From NCBI RefSeq assembly GCF_001641335.1, contig NZ_LVEM01000001.1, forward strand, positions 2,366,343 to 2,430,342: DNA of 64,000 nt, in the 5' to 3' direction. Source of the DNA: Bradyrhizobium stylosanthis (lineage in GTDB: Bacteria > Pseudomonadota > Alphaproteobacteria > Rhizobiales > Xanthobacteraceae). Positions within the stretch are counted from its first letter, which is position 1; the number at the start of each line of letters is the position of its first letter. Below are positions 27,163 to 35,650 of the stretch, piece after piece. A program made the position numbers and the translations under genes. Under the pieces are notes generated by a model. The model did no database searches and had not been told where the DNA came from. It saw only the letters and a list, made by a program, of their open reading frames with translations.

Positions 27163-27366
27163 ATGAGCAAAGAAACGCCGTGCGTCGCCGTCTGCATGAT
27201 CGATCCCAAGACCAAGCTGTGCTTCGGCTGCGGCCGCACCTTGCCGGAGATCGCGCGCTGGCACGCCATGGACAGCGCGGAACGACTCTCGGTCATGGCG
27301 CTGCTGCCCGCGCGCATGGCCGACGCCGGACTGACGCCGATCGGGGGATCGCCGAAACGCGGCTGA
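27163..27366 (+). CDS. DUF1289 small cysteine protein
   Basis: A 67-residue protein with the family Cys pattern: PCVAVCMIDPKTKLCFGCGRT, four cysteines likely to bind a metal or Fe-S cluster, then EIARWHAMDSAER. Function is unknown. The start at 27163 (MSKETPC) is usual for the family; 27127 would add 12 residues. It lies between the kinase and the protease gene, all rightward. Confidence 0.88.
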   Translation: MSKETPCVAVCMIDPKTKLCFGCGRTLPEIARWHAMDSAERLSVMALLPARMADAGLTPIGGSPKRG

Positions 27367-27394
27367 CCGGCCTGCGCGCTCGTGGAGGCGCGCG

Positions 27395-27949
27395 ATGATC
27401 CGCCTTCTGCTCGTTCTCGTCATGCTCGCCGGCACCGCGGGCGCCGTCGTTGCCTATGGCGATCCCGATCGGATCGCACGCGCGAGCCACAAGGTCTCGC
27501 ACATCTTCCGCGGACAGATTGCCTCCCCGGCGCCGGCCGTGCAGATCCCGCGCGGCCAGGGCGGCGAATTCGCGCTGCGCGCCAAAATCAACGGCGTCGC
27601 CGCACCGATGGTGATCGACACAGGCGCGACCTCCGTGGTGCTGACCTGGGAAACCGCCAAGGCGATCGGGCTGCCGCTGGAGATGCTCGAATACAATGTC
27701 GACTTGGAGACCGCGGGCGGCCACACCAAGGCGGCGCGGCTCACGATCGACCGCCTCGCCGTCGGCCATCTCGTTGAGAAATCGGTGCCGGCGCTCGTCG
27801 TGCAGCGCGGACAGATGAAGACAAATCTGCTCGGCATGAGCTTCCTCGACCGCCTGGAAAGCTGGGGCGTGCGCGCCGACAAGCTGATGCTCACGGGCTA
27901 TCCGGAGCTCCAGGGCGGCCACCGCCGCCAGCGCACGGCGATCGACTAA
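27395..27949 (+). CDS. Retropepsin-like aspartic protease (TIGR02281 type)
   Basis: A 184-residue protein with an N-terminal hydrophobic anchor (residues 1-21) and a single clan AA protease domain. The catalytic loop is MVIDTGATSVVL (Asp75), with LLGMSFLDRLESW toward the C-terminus. Such proteins work as dimers facing the periplasm; targets are unknown. Confidence 0.88.
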   Translation: MIRLLLVLVMLAGTAGAVVAYGDPDRIARASHKVSHIFRGQIASPAPAVQIPRGQGGEFALRAKINGVAAPMVIDTGATSVVLTWETAKAIGLPLEMLEYNVDLETAGGHTKAARLTIDRLAVGHLVEKSVPALVVQRGQMKTNLLGMSFLDRLESWGVRADKLMLTGYPELQGGHRRQRTAID

Positions 27950-28022
27950 TCCTTCCACTCCCGCCACGACGACCCCGGGCGATCCATCGAATGCACGGGA
28001 GTGTGGCTTTCGGGCTATTTAC

Positions 28023-28040
28023 AAACCGTCTAGTCGGTTT
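28023..28040. promoter_or_regulatory. TetR-type operator candidate
   Basis: AAACCGTCTAGTCGGTTT, 6-bp arms AAACCG/CGGTTT around TCTAGT, which is itself nearly symmetric. The form is typical of TetR-family operators. It lies 82 nt before the outer-membrane protein start, within its presumed promoter. No TetR gene is in the window. Confidence 0.5.
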
Positions 28041-28121
28041 ATAACGGACGCCATTCCCGGATCGGGGTTGGACGAGTGCCGCATTCCCAGGGGGAACGCG
28101 GCCAAGTGGGAGATTGAGATC

Positions 28122-28790
28122 ATGACTGCCAGAGCTGCCCTACGGTGCGCGATGCGCGCCCTGCCCCTCGCCGCGGCCTTCGCCGCAGGCACCGCCAGCG
28201 CTGCGGACCTGTCGCCGCGCTATGCGGCACCCGCCTCCGCCTACATGGCGCCGCAGCCGGTCTATTCGTGGACCGGTCTCTACGCGGGCTTCAATGCCGG
28301 CTATGCCGAAAGCGGCGACGATGCCTTCAACAATCTGGTCGGCGTCAGCGGCGGCAAGGTCAAGGGCGCCGTCGGCGGCGTGCAGATCGGCTACAATTAT
28401 CAGCTCTCGCCGATGTTCGTGGTCGGCATCGAGAACGACTTCGAAGGCGGCGACATCAAGAACCACGACGCCCTCAACAGTGCCGCGGTGAGCGTTCCCT
28501 GGTACATGACCGGCCGCGCCCGCGCCGGTATCGCGACGATGGATTCACGGCTGCTGTTCTTCGGCACCGCCGGCCTTGCCGCCGGCGAGTTGAAGGACGG
28601 CCCGATCAACAAGATGAAGATGGGCTGGACCGCGGGCGGCGGCGTCGAGTGGGCGTTCCTGCCGAAATGGTCGGCCAAGGCCGAATATCTCTACACCGAG
28701 TTCAAGCACGACGATTTGCCGGACTGGAACGCCGCGAAATTCCACACCTTCCGCGTCGGCGTGAACTATCACTTCGACCTGTTCCGCTGA
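28122..28790 (+). CDS. Outer membrane beta-barrel porin-like protein
   Basis: A 222-residue Omp25/RopB-like protein. The signal peptide (1-26) ends TASAADLS. After the linker comes YSWTGLYAGFNAGYAESGDD, the classic start of the barrel, then alternating strands and the C-terminus FRVGVNYHFDLFR with terminal aromatic/Arg. The start at 28122 gives a clean signal peptide. A TetR-like dyad lies upstream and a terminator follows at 28802. It probably contributes to outer-membrane stability. Confidence 0.92.
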   Translation: MTARAALRCAMRALPLAAAFAAGTASAADLSPRYAAPASAYMAPQPVYSWTGLYAGFNAGYAESGDDAFNNLVGVSGGKVKGAVGGVQIGYNYQLSPMFVVGIENDFEGGDIKNHDALNSAAVSVPWYMTGRARAGIATMDSRLLFFGTAGLAAGELKDGPINKMKMGWTAGGGVEWAFLPKWSAKAEYLYTEFKHDDLPDWNAAKFHTFRVGVNYHFDLFR

Positions 28791-28801
28791 GAGCGATTGA
28801 C

Positions 28802-28831
28802 GAAGAGCCGGATGCTGCGATCCGGCTCTTC
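28802..28831. terminator. Bidirectional terminator between porin and dusA
   Basis: Perfect 12-bp stem GAAGAGCCGGAT / ATCCGGCTCTTC with a 6-nt loop in the 54-bp gap between convergent genes. Confidence 0.85.
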
Positions 28832-28844
28832 AAGATGTTCGCGG

Positions 28845-29840
28845 CTAGGCCGCGGCCTCTGCGGGCGTGCGTGCACCGACATGCGCGATCGCATCGCGCA
28901 GCACGTCGAGCCCGGCGCCCGGCTTCACGCCCTGCTCGGCAAGATGCCGGCGGAAGGCGCGCGCGCCGGGGACGGCGTGGAATGCGCCGACGAAATGCCG
29001 CGTGATGGCGTGCAGCCGCGTGCCGCGTGCGAGCTGCGCCTCGATATAGGGCATCATCGCCTCGAACGCGTCCTGCATGGTCGCATGCGGCGCGGCTTCG
29101 CCGAAGATCTCGGAATCGACGGACAGCAGCCGCCACGGGTCTTGATAAGCAGCGCGCCCGAGCATCACGCCATCGACGTGCTGAAGATGCGCTTTCGCTT
29201 CATCGATGCCTGGGACGCCGCCATTGATGATGATGGGCACGTCAGGCATGGCGCGCTTGAGGCGATAGACGCGATCATAGTCGAGCGGCGGAATATCGCG
29301 GTTCTCCTTCGGCGACAGACCGTTGAGCCAGGCCTTCCGCGCGTGCACGATCAGCGCGTCGCAGCCTGCGGCGACCACCCCGCGCGCAATCGCATCGAGC
29401 GCGACTTCCGGATCCTGCTCGTCGATACCGATGCGGCACTTCACGGTGACGGGCACCGCAACTGCGGCCTTCATCGCAGCGACGCATCGCGCCACCAGCT
29501 CCGGCTCTGCCATGAGGCAGGCGCCGAAGCGGCCGTTCTGCACGCGATCTGACGGGCAGCCGACGTTGAGGTTGATCTCGTCATAGCCGAAGCCCTCGCC
29601 GATCCGCGCAGCCTCAGCGAGGTCGCGCGGATCCGACCCGCCGAGCTGAAGCGCGACAGGATGCTCGCTCGCGTCGAAGCCAAGCAGCCGCTGCCGATCC
29701 CCATGAATGACGGCGCCGGTCGTCACCATCTCCGTATAGAGCAGCGCCCGGCCCGTCAGATGACGGTGGAACACCCGGCAATGCCGGTCGGTCCAGTCCA
29801 TCATGGGTGCCACGGAAAAGCGATAGTCTTGTGATTTCAA
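28845..29840 (-). CDS. dusA: tRNA-dihydrouridine synthase A
   Basis: An FMN enzyme that reduces uridine in the tRNA D-loop. The 331-residue chain has the N-terminal SVAPMMDWTDRHCR, the active-site Cys95 in INLNVGCPSDRV, the FMN phosphate region IIINGGVPG, and GVMLGRAAYQDP. It is full length. Its 5' end is the known target of dusA-specific integrases, and an integrase gene starts 135 bp upstream. The first dozen codons (MKSQDYRF...) and the promoter are therefore probably donated by the element (inference). Confidence 0.95.
   Translation of the reverse strand: MKSQDYRFSVAPMMDWTDRHCRVFHRHLTGRALLYTEMVTTGAVIHGDRQRLLGFDASEHPVALQLGGSDPRDLAEAARIGEGFGYDEINLNVGCPSDRVQNGRFGACLMAEPELVARCVAAMKAAVAVPVTVKCRIGIDEQDPEVALDAIARGVVAAGCDALIVHARKAWLNGLSPKENRDIPPLDYDRVYRLKRAMPDVPIIINGGVPGIDEAKAHLQHVDGVMLGRAAYQDPWRLLSVDSEIFGEAAPHATMQDAFEAMMPYIEAQLARGTRLHAITRHFVGAFHAVPGARAFRRHLAEQGVKPGAGLDVLRDAIAHVGARTPAEAAA
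29775..29812. other. Inferred attL of the ICE inside the dusA 5' end
   Basis: The codons for APMMDWTDRH (29781-29810) are the conserved block used by dusA-targeting recombinases as the crossover region. The integrase gene lies directly upstream, and sequence right of about 29812 turns AT-rich. The exact core can be defined only with the matching attR, which is outside the window; no second copy of this block was seen here. Confidence 0.6.
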
Positions 29841-29904
29841 TATTTTATCCTAAACTCTCAATAGGATGTAACAAGAACGACCACCCTTCAAACTGGCCGA
29901 AATT

Positions 29905-29971
29905 GCACACGTTTGTACCCGTTTTGACCTCTCAGCGCACACGTATCGCACACTATTTGGGGACTGCACAC
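29905..29971 (+). repeat. Four direct GCACAC repeats before the integrase
   Basis: GCACAC starts at 29905, 29937, 29948 and 29966, three with CGT or CGA following. They lie between the inferred attL and the int start. A weaker dyad ATCCTA/TAGGAT sits at 29847-29867. Arm-type integrase/excisionase sites are one explanation; promoter control is another. Confidence 0.5.
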
Positions 29972-29975
29972 GACC

Positions 29976-31103
29976 ATGGCCAGCTTCACTCAGTTGCCGT
30001 CTGGAAACTGGCGCGTCCAGGTTCGTCGCAAGAAGCGCTATGTGGCAGAGACCTTTCGGCGCCGCAAGGACGGTGAGGAATGGGCGCTCGACATGGAGCG
30101 CAATATTGATCGCAGCGGATCCCCAAAGCCGCGCGCGGCCGTCAAGGCCAAGACTTTTGCCGATGTTATCGATCTCCACGTCCAGGACATGCGCGAAGTC
30201 GGCCGCCCTCCCCGCCGATCCAAAGCAGCCGTGCTTGATGCGCTCAAGGAAGATCTGGGATCCACCAAAATACCCGAGTTAGATCGCGGGCGCCTGATTG
30301 AATATGGCAGAAAGCGAGCGAAGGAAGGCGCCGGGCCCGCGACCCTTGCGATCGACATGGCGTTCATCCGAACACTCGCAACACATGCCGCAGCCATCCA
30401 TGGAATTGAGATATCTGCCGAAGAAGTTCGCCTAGCACGCGTGGCGCTGAAATATCTGGGTCTCGTCGGAAAGTCCCACGAGCGAGATCGACGACCAACT
30501 CAGGATGAGCTCGATGAGCTCATCGAATACTTTGAATCCAACTATCGGCAGGTCATCCCTATGGGTCGGATAGTTCGATACGCCGTCGCGACAGCGATGA
30601 GGCAGGAGGAAATATGTCGACCCGATTGGACTGATGTCGATATGAAGAAGCGCATCCTAGTGATCCGCGACCGCAAGGATCCAAGGAACAAGGAGGGCAA
30701 CGACCAGAGAGTGCCACTTCTAAATTTAACGGGTTATGATGGTTGGGAGATATTGCTTCAACAACGCATCATCACTCGCGGTCTCGGTCGAGTATTTCCA
30801 TATAATCACCGTTCAGTCAGCGCGGCTTTCACGCGAGCCTGCGATGAATTGAAGATCGATGATCTACATTTTCATGACCTGCGCCACGAAGGTACGAGCC
30901 GACTGTTTGAAGCCGGACTGACGATCGAGAAAGTGGCGCTAGTTACCGGTCACAAAGATTGGCGCACCTTGCGGCGATATACCAAATTGAAGCCTGAAGA
31001 ACTTCATAAACTCCAGACGGCGCCACAGCCATCTCTCGAGGATCTCATGAGGGGCCTGGTCACCGGCCCGACAGCCATCGGACAAAGCTCCTCCAGCCTC
31101 TAA
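29976..31103 (+). CDS. int: Tyrosine recombinase (dusA-type integrase)
   Basis: A 375-residue phage-type integrase that would insert and, with RdfS, excise the ICE. The N-terminal arm-binding region has GNWRVQVRRKKRY; the core-binding domain spans about 60-165; the catalytic domain has Arg209 (VATAMRQEEI), a Lys near 234 (RDRKDPRN), His300-x-x-Arg303 (HDLRHEG), His326 (TGHKDWRT) and nucleophile Tyr335 (RRYTKL). All expected residues are present. It is transcribed away from dusA and converges on the trb operon. The codon choice is less G/C-biased than in the flanking chromosome. Confidence 0.95.
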   Translation: MASFTQLPSGNWRVQVRRKKRYVAETFRRRKDGEEWALDMERNIDRSGSPKPRAAVKAKTFADVIDLHVQDMREVGRPPRRSKAAVLDALKEDLGSTKIPELDRGRLIEYGRKRAKEGAGPATLAIDMAFIRTLATHAAAIHGIEISAEEVRLARVALKYLGLVGKSHERDRRPTQDELDELIEYFESNYRQVIPMGRIVRYAVATAMRQEEICRPDWTDVDMKKRILVIRDRKDPRNKEGNDQRVPLLNLTGYDGWEILLQQRIITRGLGRVFPYNHRSVSAAFTRACDELKIDDLHFHDLRHEGTSRLFEAGLTIEKVALVTGHKDWRTLRRYTKLKPEELHKLQTAPQPSLEDLMRGLVTGPTAIGQSSSSL

Positions 31104-31120
31104 TGCTATCATACGGCAAA

Positions 31121-31151
31121 CCGGTCGACCGTGCTCAAGCGCATCGACCGG
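31121..31151. terminator. Inverted repeat after int
   Basis: CCGGTCGA, 15 nt, TCGACCGG, 17 nt past the integrase stop in the 125-bp convergent gap between int and the trb operon. No T-tract is evident, so it is a probable rather than certain terminator. Confidence 0.45.
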
Positions 31152-31228
31152 CGGCGCGTTCTCCTGGCGCTCAATCATTCCGATGTAGTTACGATTTAGG
31201 CCTGCTCTCTCTTGAGTAGCTATCGATC

Positions 31229-31474
31229 TTATTCCTTTTCGCGGCTGCCACCTAACAGTGCTCTCGCACCTTTGCTGCTTCTGCTTCGCTTGAAGGAAGA
31301 ATCGCTATCAAGAAGCGCCTCAAGCATGAACGGTATCAGCTCCGCCACTTCTTCCTTGTTTCCGTAGGTCTCAGCATAGAAGTCGCCATACTCCTTCAGC
31401 CTCTGCGCAAGGCGGGGTGTGAGCACGATGCTCATTTTCACCGGGGCCCGGTCAGGCAGCTTCCCCAGCTTCAT
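31229..31474 (-). CDS. DUF2274 domain protein
   Basis: An 81-residue protein, MKLGKLPDRAPVKMSIVLTP..., with a ribbon-helix-helix-like strand (VKMSIVLTP) and helices (LAQRLKEYGDFYAETY, EELIPFMLEALL-type). DUF2274 genes regularly close trb operons next to trbI. It starts 3 nt before the trbI stop region ends, so it is the last gene of the operon. Function unknown. Confidence 0.85.
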   Translation of the reverse strand: MKLGKLPDRAPVKMSIVLTPRLAQRLKEYGDFYAETYGNKEEVAELIPFMLEALLDSDSSFKRSRSSKGARALLGGSREKE

Positions 31475-31477
31475 CCT

Positions 31478-32761
31478 TCACCTGCCCTTCGCCGTGCTCT
31501 GAACGTCCAGGTATGGCTTCAGAACCAAATCTTTCGAAACAATCACCCGCATCGGCCACCCCGGCCGCACCGTGATCGTCGGCTGGACGTCGAGCTCGCG
31601 CTCCACCAGGCGCTGGCCAGCACGATTAGTCGTTTGCTGCGCACTTTCCCGCAGCGCCTTAACAAGATCACTCTCGTCGTTTCCGATCGATAGCTGTGTC
31701 CCAACCCCGATTAAGGTCGCCAGGGCCACACCCTTGAGCAATTGCCAAGTGTGGAAGTCCACCTCGTCCTCGAGCCCGGCATAGCCCGCTACATCGGTGG
31801 CCGGAAGGTTCTCGATCACGATGGAGTTGCCGTTTGGCAGGATGAGCCGTGTCCAAACGACCAGCGCCCGCTTCTGGCCAAAGGCGACGACGCTATCGTA
31901 TTTGCCCACGAGCCTGGTTCCTTGTGGGATCAGGAGATGCTCGCCGGTCACCGTGTCATAGACGTGCTCGGTCACTTGACCGATCGTGGTCCCGGGCAAG
32001 TCAGAATTCAGGCCGGTCACGAGACTGGCCGGGATGATTGAGCCCGCCGTCACGGCATAGGTCGATGGAGCTCGCTTGAGCGCATGAGGATTGGTGGTCT
32101 CCGTGTCGGCTTTGGCCGCCACGAAGGTCAGCTTTCGCGTTTGCGATGACGGGATGATCTCGCTGGACCTATCGATCATACCCTGCGCTGTCTTGGCCAA
32201 ATCGGCGGCCGATGTTCCGGTGTCGGCGGTCGTCGGGCGAAAGTTGGCTGGAGCTGCAGCCGGCACATCCGTCGTACTGGCCTGCTTTCTCTTCTCCTGC
32301 TTCTCAGACAACCTGACGAATAGACCGGACTCCTTGGCTTGCTGAGCAATCCGGGCTTGCCGAACCCGCTCGGCTCTCTCGGCGTCCTCCTCGGGACTAG
32401 TCCGGAAACCTCCTTCCGTAGCCACACCAGCCTTCTTTTCGTTTTCTGCAAACGCGCGGCCTATGTCGCCAGGCGACGGCGGGCCGAGCCGTCGTGTCGA
32501 GGGAGTAAGATTCTCATAGGACTTCGGTAGCTTGCTGAGCCCTTCAGCTGTCTGCTTTCTGTCGGTATTGTAGAGCTCCGCCCGATCCGCGGACTTGAAC
32601 ACTCGCGGCGGACGGAGCGCGATGATTGTCGCCCCGGCAATGAACAGTGCAGCAATAGAGCAACCGATCATCAGTGCGCGCCGGTTCAGGCGCCGGATAG
32701 GCCGTGGCTTCGCCCGTAGCTCGAGGAGCTCTGGCGGGTCCTGGTTCAACCCATTCGTCAT
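31478..32761 (-). CDS. trbI: Conjugal transfer protein TrbI (VirB10-like)
   Basis: A 427-residue bridge of the mating channel spanning inner and outer membranes. One N-terminal helix (about 30-50: MIGCSIAALFIAGATIIAL) is followed by a long Pro/charged periplasmic linker and the VirB10 C-terminal barrel domain with ITAGSIIPASLVTGLNSDLPG-like sequence (here VTAGSIIPASLV), LLIPQGTRLVGKYDS, and RPGWPMRVIVSKDL at the end. It overlaps trbG by 4 nt, showing coupled translation. Confidence 0.95.
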   Translation of the reverse strand: MTNGLNQDPPELLELRAKPRPIRRLNRRALMIGCSIAALFIAGATIIALRPPRVFKSADRAELYNTDRKQTAEGLSKLPKSYENLTPSTRRLGPPSPGDIGRAFAENEKKAGVATEGGFRTSPEEDAERAERVRQARIAQQAKESGLFVRLSEKQEKRKQASTTDVPAAAPANFRPTTADTGTSAADLAKTAQGMIDRSSEIIPSSQTRKLTFVAAKADTETTNPHALKRAPSTYAVTAGSIIPASLVTGLNSDLPGTTIGQVTEHVYDTVTGEHLLIPQGTRLVGKYDSVVAFGQKRALVVWTRLILPNGNSIVIENLPATDVAGYAGLEDEVDFHTWQLLKGVALATLIGVGTQLSIGNDESDLVKALRESAQQTTNRAGQRLVERELDVQPTITVRPGWPMRVIVSKDLVLKPYLDVQSTAKGR

Positions 32762-33780
32762 GATGCGCTCCCAATGCTAAGGGCCTGCGACCCGGGCCGG
32801 GCATCGATACGTATGATCCGGACAATGCGCTGCGGATTCTCACCGAGGCGGAGCTCGGCGGCACCGAACATCCGGTCAACGATGTAATAGGACCCGCGAA
32901 CTCTGTAGTTGACGAGGTTCGGGCGGCCGTCCGCACCGGCCACGAACAACGGTGGCGCTTCGCCTTGGGACAGGCCTGACGGCATCTGGATGTAGACTTT
33001 GCGGCCGTCGTCAAAGGCCCGCAGCGGACGCCACGGCGGCTCGTCTCCCTCAATGCGGTAGCGGAAGCTCAGGCTGTCGAGCCTCACGCCGCGATCAGCG
33101 ACCCGCTCCTCGTTCTCCTGGGCAACGGCGTTCTGCTTGTGGAGCGCAACGAGGGTGTCGGTCGGATAGGTCCACGAGATCGAAGCCATATAGGTCTGCT
33201 TCGTGGAGACGAGCTCGAGGTGATAGGCACGCCGGTCGGTCAGGACCACGAGGTTGGTTTGAATGTCCGGAAGGGTCGGCTTGATCAGGATATGAACCCG
33301 CCGAGCAGTGCCCTGCCCGCTCGCGGTGTCGCCGACGACCCAACGAACGGTATCGCCGGTAGAGACGTCGATCAGCTCTTCGCCAGACTGAAGCGTTATC
33401 GTCGAGACTTTCTCGGGGCTGGCGTAAAGCCGGTAAAGCGCGCCCTCCGTCCAGGGGTAGACTTGGATCGCGTTGATGTAGCCGGCTCGCGTAGGCTCCA
33501 TCCTGGCCGCCTTATTGGCCTTGGCGATCGCCTCCTCGGGCGGCAGCTTTTCTTCCTTGGCGGCTTTCGTCGGAAGGGGCTTGAGCTGACCTGGTAGTGG
33601 CAAAACCTTGGGTGTCTCGACGACCGCAATCGGCTTGGGCGGATCCGTCTCCGGAAGCCCTTGCTCGAATGTCATCTCATCGTAAGGCGCCTCAAGATTG
33701 AGCTTGGTGGCACAGCCGCCAAGCAAGAGTGACAGAGTGAAGACGCTGGTCGACGCGAGTTTGATGGTAGCAGTTTTCAT
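32758..33780 (-). CDS. trbG: Conjugal transfer protein TrbG (VirB9-like)
   Basis: A 340-residue outer-membrane core component. A lipoprotein signal MKTATIKLAS...LLLGGCATK places the lipidated Cys at residue 23. The C-terminal VirB9 domain includes FRYRIEGDEPPWRPLRAFDDG, VYIQMPSG, RPNLVNYRVRGSYYIVDRMF. TrbG joins TrbI and TrbH-like parts in the outer ring. Its ends overlap trbF and trbI by 4 nt each. Confidence 0.95.
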   Translation of the reverse strand: MKTATIKLASTSVFTLSLLLGGCATKLNLEAPYDEMTFEQGLPETDPPKPIAVVETPKVLPLPGQLKPLPTKAAKEEKLPPEEAIAKANKAARMEPTRAGYINAIQVYPWTEGALYRLYASPEKVSTITLQSGEELIDVSTGDTVRWVVGDTASGQGTARRVHILIKPTLPDIQTNLVVLTDRRAYHLELVSTKQTYMASISWTYPTDTLVALHKQNAVAQENEERVADRGVRLDSLSFRYRIEGDEPPWRPLRAFDDGRKVYIQMPSGLSQGEAPPLFVAGADGRPNLVNYRVRGSYYIVDRMFGAAELRLGENPQRIVRIIRIDARPGSQALSIGSAS

Positions 33781-34481
33781 TTGGCGTCTCCGATGAGGTC
33801 ACGTGACCAGTTGAGGGAATGGACGTAGAGGCCGAGCGGATTCTTCCGCAGCGTTTCGGCATCCGAGGGGGGCTTGAGGACCGTTGTGACGAGACCGGTG
33901 AAGCGCTCGGTCTTTGCGATAGTGCCGTTCTCGTAGGTGTTTTCCTTCCAACGAATCTCGAAGCTGTCGCTGGAGGCGCGCACCACGGACGTGACCTCTG
34001 ACGTCACCGTCTTGGATCCGATTTTGGTGAAGGGATCGGCCTCACGCGCATAGTCGTTCAACGCTTGCGCGCCGCGGTCTGTGGCAAAGTCATAGGCGTG
34101 AAGCCAATTCGCTCGAACAATGACAGGGTCAATCGACAGTGAGCGAACGTTCTCGATAAAGCGCGCCAGGAAATGCGCGATCTGCGCGTCCGACGGCTGA
34201 TAGACCTCGAGCGCCGGTCCGACCGCGCGAACCTCGCCGAGTCGATCGACCTCGACCACGTACGGCACGACGCCTGACCGCGCAATTTGGGCAAAGATGG
34301 TCAAACCAAGAATGCCCGAAAGACCGATGGTTGCTAGAGCCGCTAACCGCCAGTTGCTCGCCTGCACACGTGCCGAGCCGAGACGCTCGTCCCAGACTTG
34401 TGCTGCCTTCTGATAGGCCGTGACCGGTTCTGGCGTCTGGCCATAGCGTACAGACGCGCGCTGAAAGGGGTGATTTGCCAT
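33777..34481 (-). CDS. trbF: Conjugal transfer protein TrbF (VirB8-like)
   Basis: A 234-residue bitopic inner-membrane protein: QKAAQVWDERLGSARVQASNWR before the single helix (about 47-68), then the VirB8 periplasmic domain with VRSLSIDPVIVRANWLHAYDF and a C-terminal LGLYVHSLNWSRDL. Typical length. It is placed between trbL and trbG in standard trb order. Confidence 0.95.
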   Translation of the reverse strand: MANHPFQRASVRYGQTPEPVTAYQKAAQVWDERLGSARVQASNWRLAALATIGLSGILGLTIFAQIARSGVVPYVVEVDRLGEVRAVGPALEVYQPSDAQIAHFLARFIENVRSLSIDPVIVRANWLHAYDFATDRGAQALNDYAREADPFTKIGSKTVTSEVTSVVRASSDSFEIRWKENTYENGTIAKTERFTGLVTTVLKPPSDAETLRKNPLGLYVHSLNWSRDLIGDAK

Positions 34482-34484
34482 GAT

Positions 34485-35639
34485 CTATTCCTCTCCCAGC
34501 TTCGGACCGGATGAATGCCCGCCCTTGTCACCTTCTTTCAGCGTGTGGGCCACAACCTGTGCGGCCTCCCTCGCCTGTCGCCCTGGTGAAGAAGAACGGT
34601 TCGTCGACGGCGTCCCGCCGCCAGCGGCGCCGCCGCTGCTGGCGGCTGGCATCTGGCCGGCTGCAACGGCTTGGGCCGACGAACCGCTACGCGAGGCCGC
34701 ACCCGTCAGAGAGGCTGCGGACCGAACCGCGGCGGCTGAACCACCAGCTGCGACGCGTAGTCCACCCATGACCGCGGCTCCGCCACCGATTGGGATGGCG
34801 GCTGCGCCTGCGACCGCTCCGGCCGCGGCACCGGCGCCGAGCTGAGGCGCGCCTGACACCAGGCCTGCCGCAATGCCAGGACCAAAGATGCCGAGACCGA
34901 ACAGCGAAAGGGCCGCAAGCAGCAGGCTCATGGCCGACGCAATGTCGATCGGCCTGGTCATAGTGTCGGAGAGACCGCCAAAGATGGTTGAACCGATGCC
35001 GATGATGATCGCGAGAACCATCACCTTCACGCCTGATGCAACCACGTTGCCGAGCGTTTTCTCGGCAAGAAACGCGGTCTTTCCCCAGAGGGCAAAAGGC
35101 ACGAGAATGAAGCTCGCGAGCGTCGTTAGCTTGAACTCGATCAGAGTGACGAACAGCTGGATCGAGAGAACGAAGAAGGCGAGCACAATAAGGATCCAGC
35201 AGAACAGAAGGATCAGAATCGTTGGGAGGTTGGTCAGGACATCAAAGCCGGAAAAATGACCGGTTTCCTCCAGAAGAGGATAAGCCGCCGAAAAGCCGGC
35301 CGAAGCCACAAAGCCAGGACGGGATAAGTTTGCTGCAGTCAGCCCGCCGCCAGATGCCTTCAATCCGATGCTGGAAAACGATGCAAAGACAATATCGGCA
35401 AGGCTTTTGAAGTTGCCGATAATGAAGGCGAAGGCGCCAACGTAGAGAACCTTTTTGGCCAGCGTGACCAGAATATGGTCGTCAGCCCTGACGCACCACG
35501 CTAACCCGGCGAGCGTCAGGTCGACGCCTATCAGGGTTGAACTCAGGAATGAGACATCGCCCGACAAAAGTCCAAACCCGGAATCGATGTAGCGGGAGAA
35601 CGTCTCAGTGAAGCGGTCAATGACGGAAAGATCTGCCAT
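34485..35639 (-). CDS. trbL: Conjugal transfer protein TrbL (VirB6-like)
   Basis: A 384-residue polytopic inner-membrane channel part with about six helices (residues 35-250): LTLAGLAWCVRADDHILVTLAKKVLYVG, FVLSIQLFVTLIEFKLTTLASFILVPFALWGKTAFLAEKTLG. The last 130 residues are a low-complexity Ala/Gly/Ser-rich tail, common in TrbL. It lies 3 nt from trbF and 11 nt after trbJ. No trbK gene is found between trbJ and trbL. Confidence 0.94.
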   Translation of the reverse strand: MADLSVIDRFTETFSRYIDSGFGLLSGDVSFLSSTLIGVDLTLAGLAWCVRADDHILVTLAKKVLYVGAFAFIIGNFKSLADIVFASFSSIGLKASGGGLTAANLSRPGFVASAGFSAAYPLLEETGHFSGFDVLTNLPTILILLFCWILIVLAFFVLSIQLFVTLIEFKLTTLASFILVPFALWGKTAFLAEKTLGNVVASGVKVMVLAIIIGIGSTIFGGLSDTMTRPIDIASAMSLLLAALSLFGLGIFGPGIAAGLVSGAPQLGAGAAAGAVAGAAAIPIGGGAAVMGGLRVAAGGSAAAVRSAASLTGAASRSGSSAQAVAAGQMPAASSGGAAGGGTPSTNRSSSPGRQAREAAQVVAHTLKEGDKGGHSSGPKLGEE

Positions 35640-35650
35640 GATGCCCTCTC

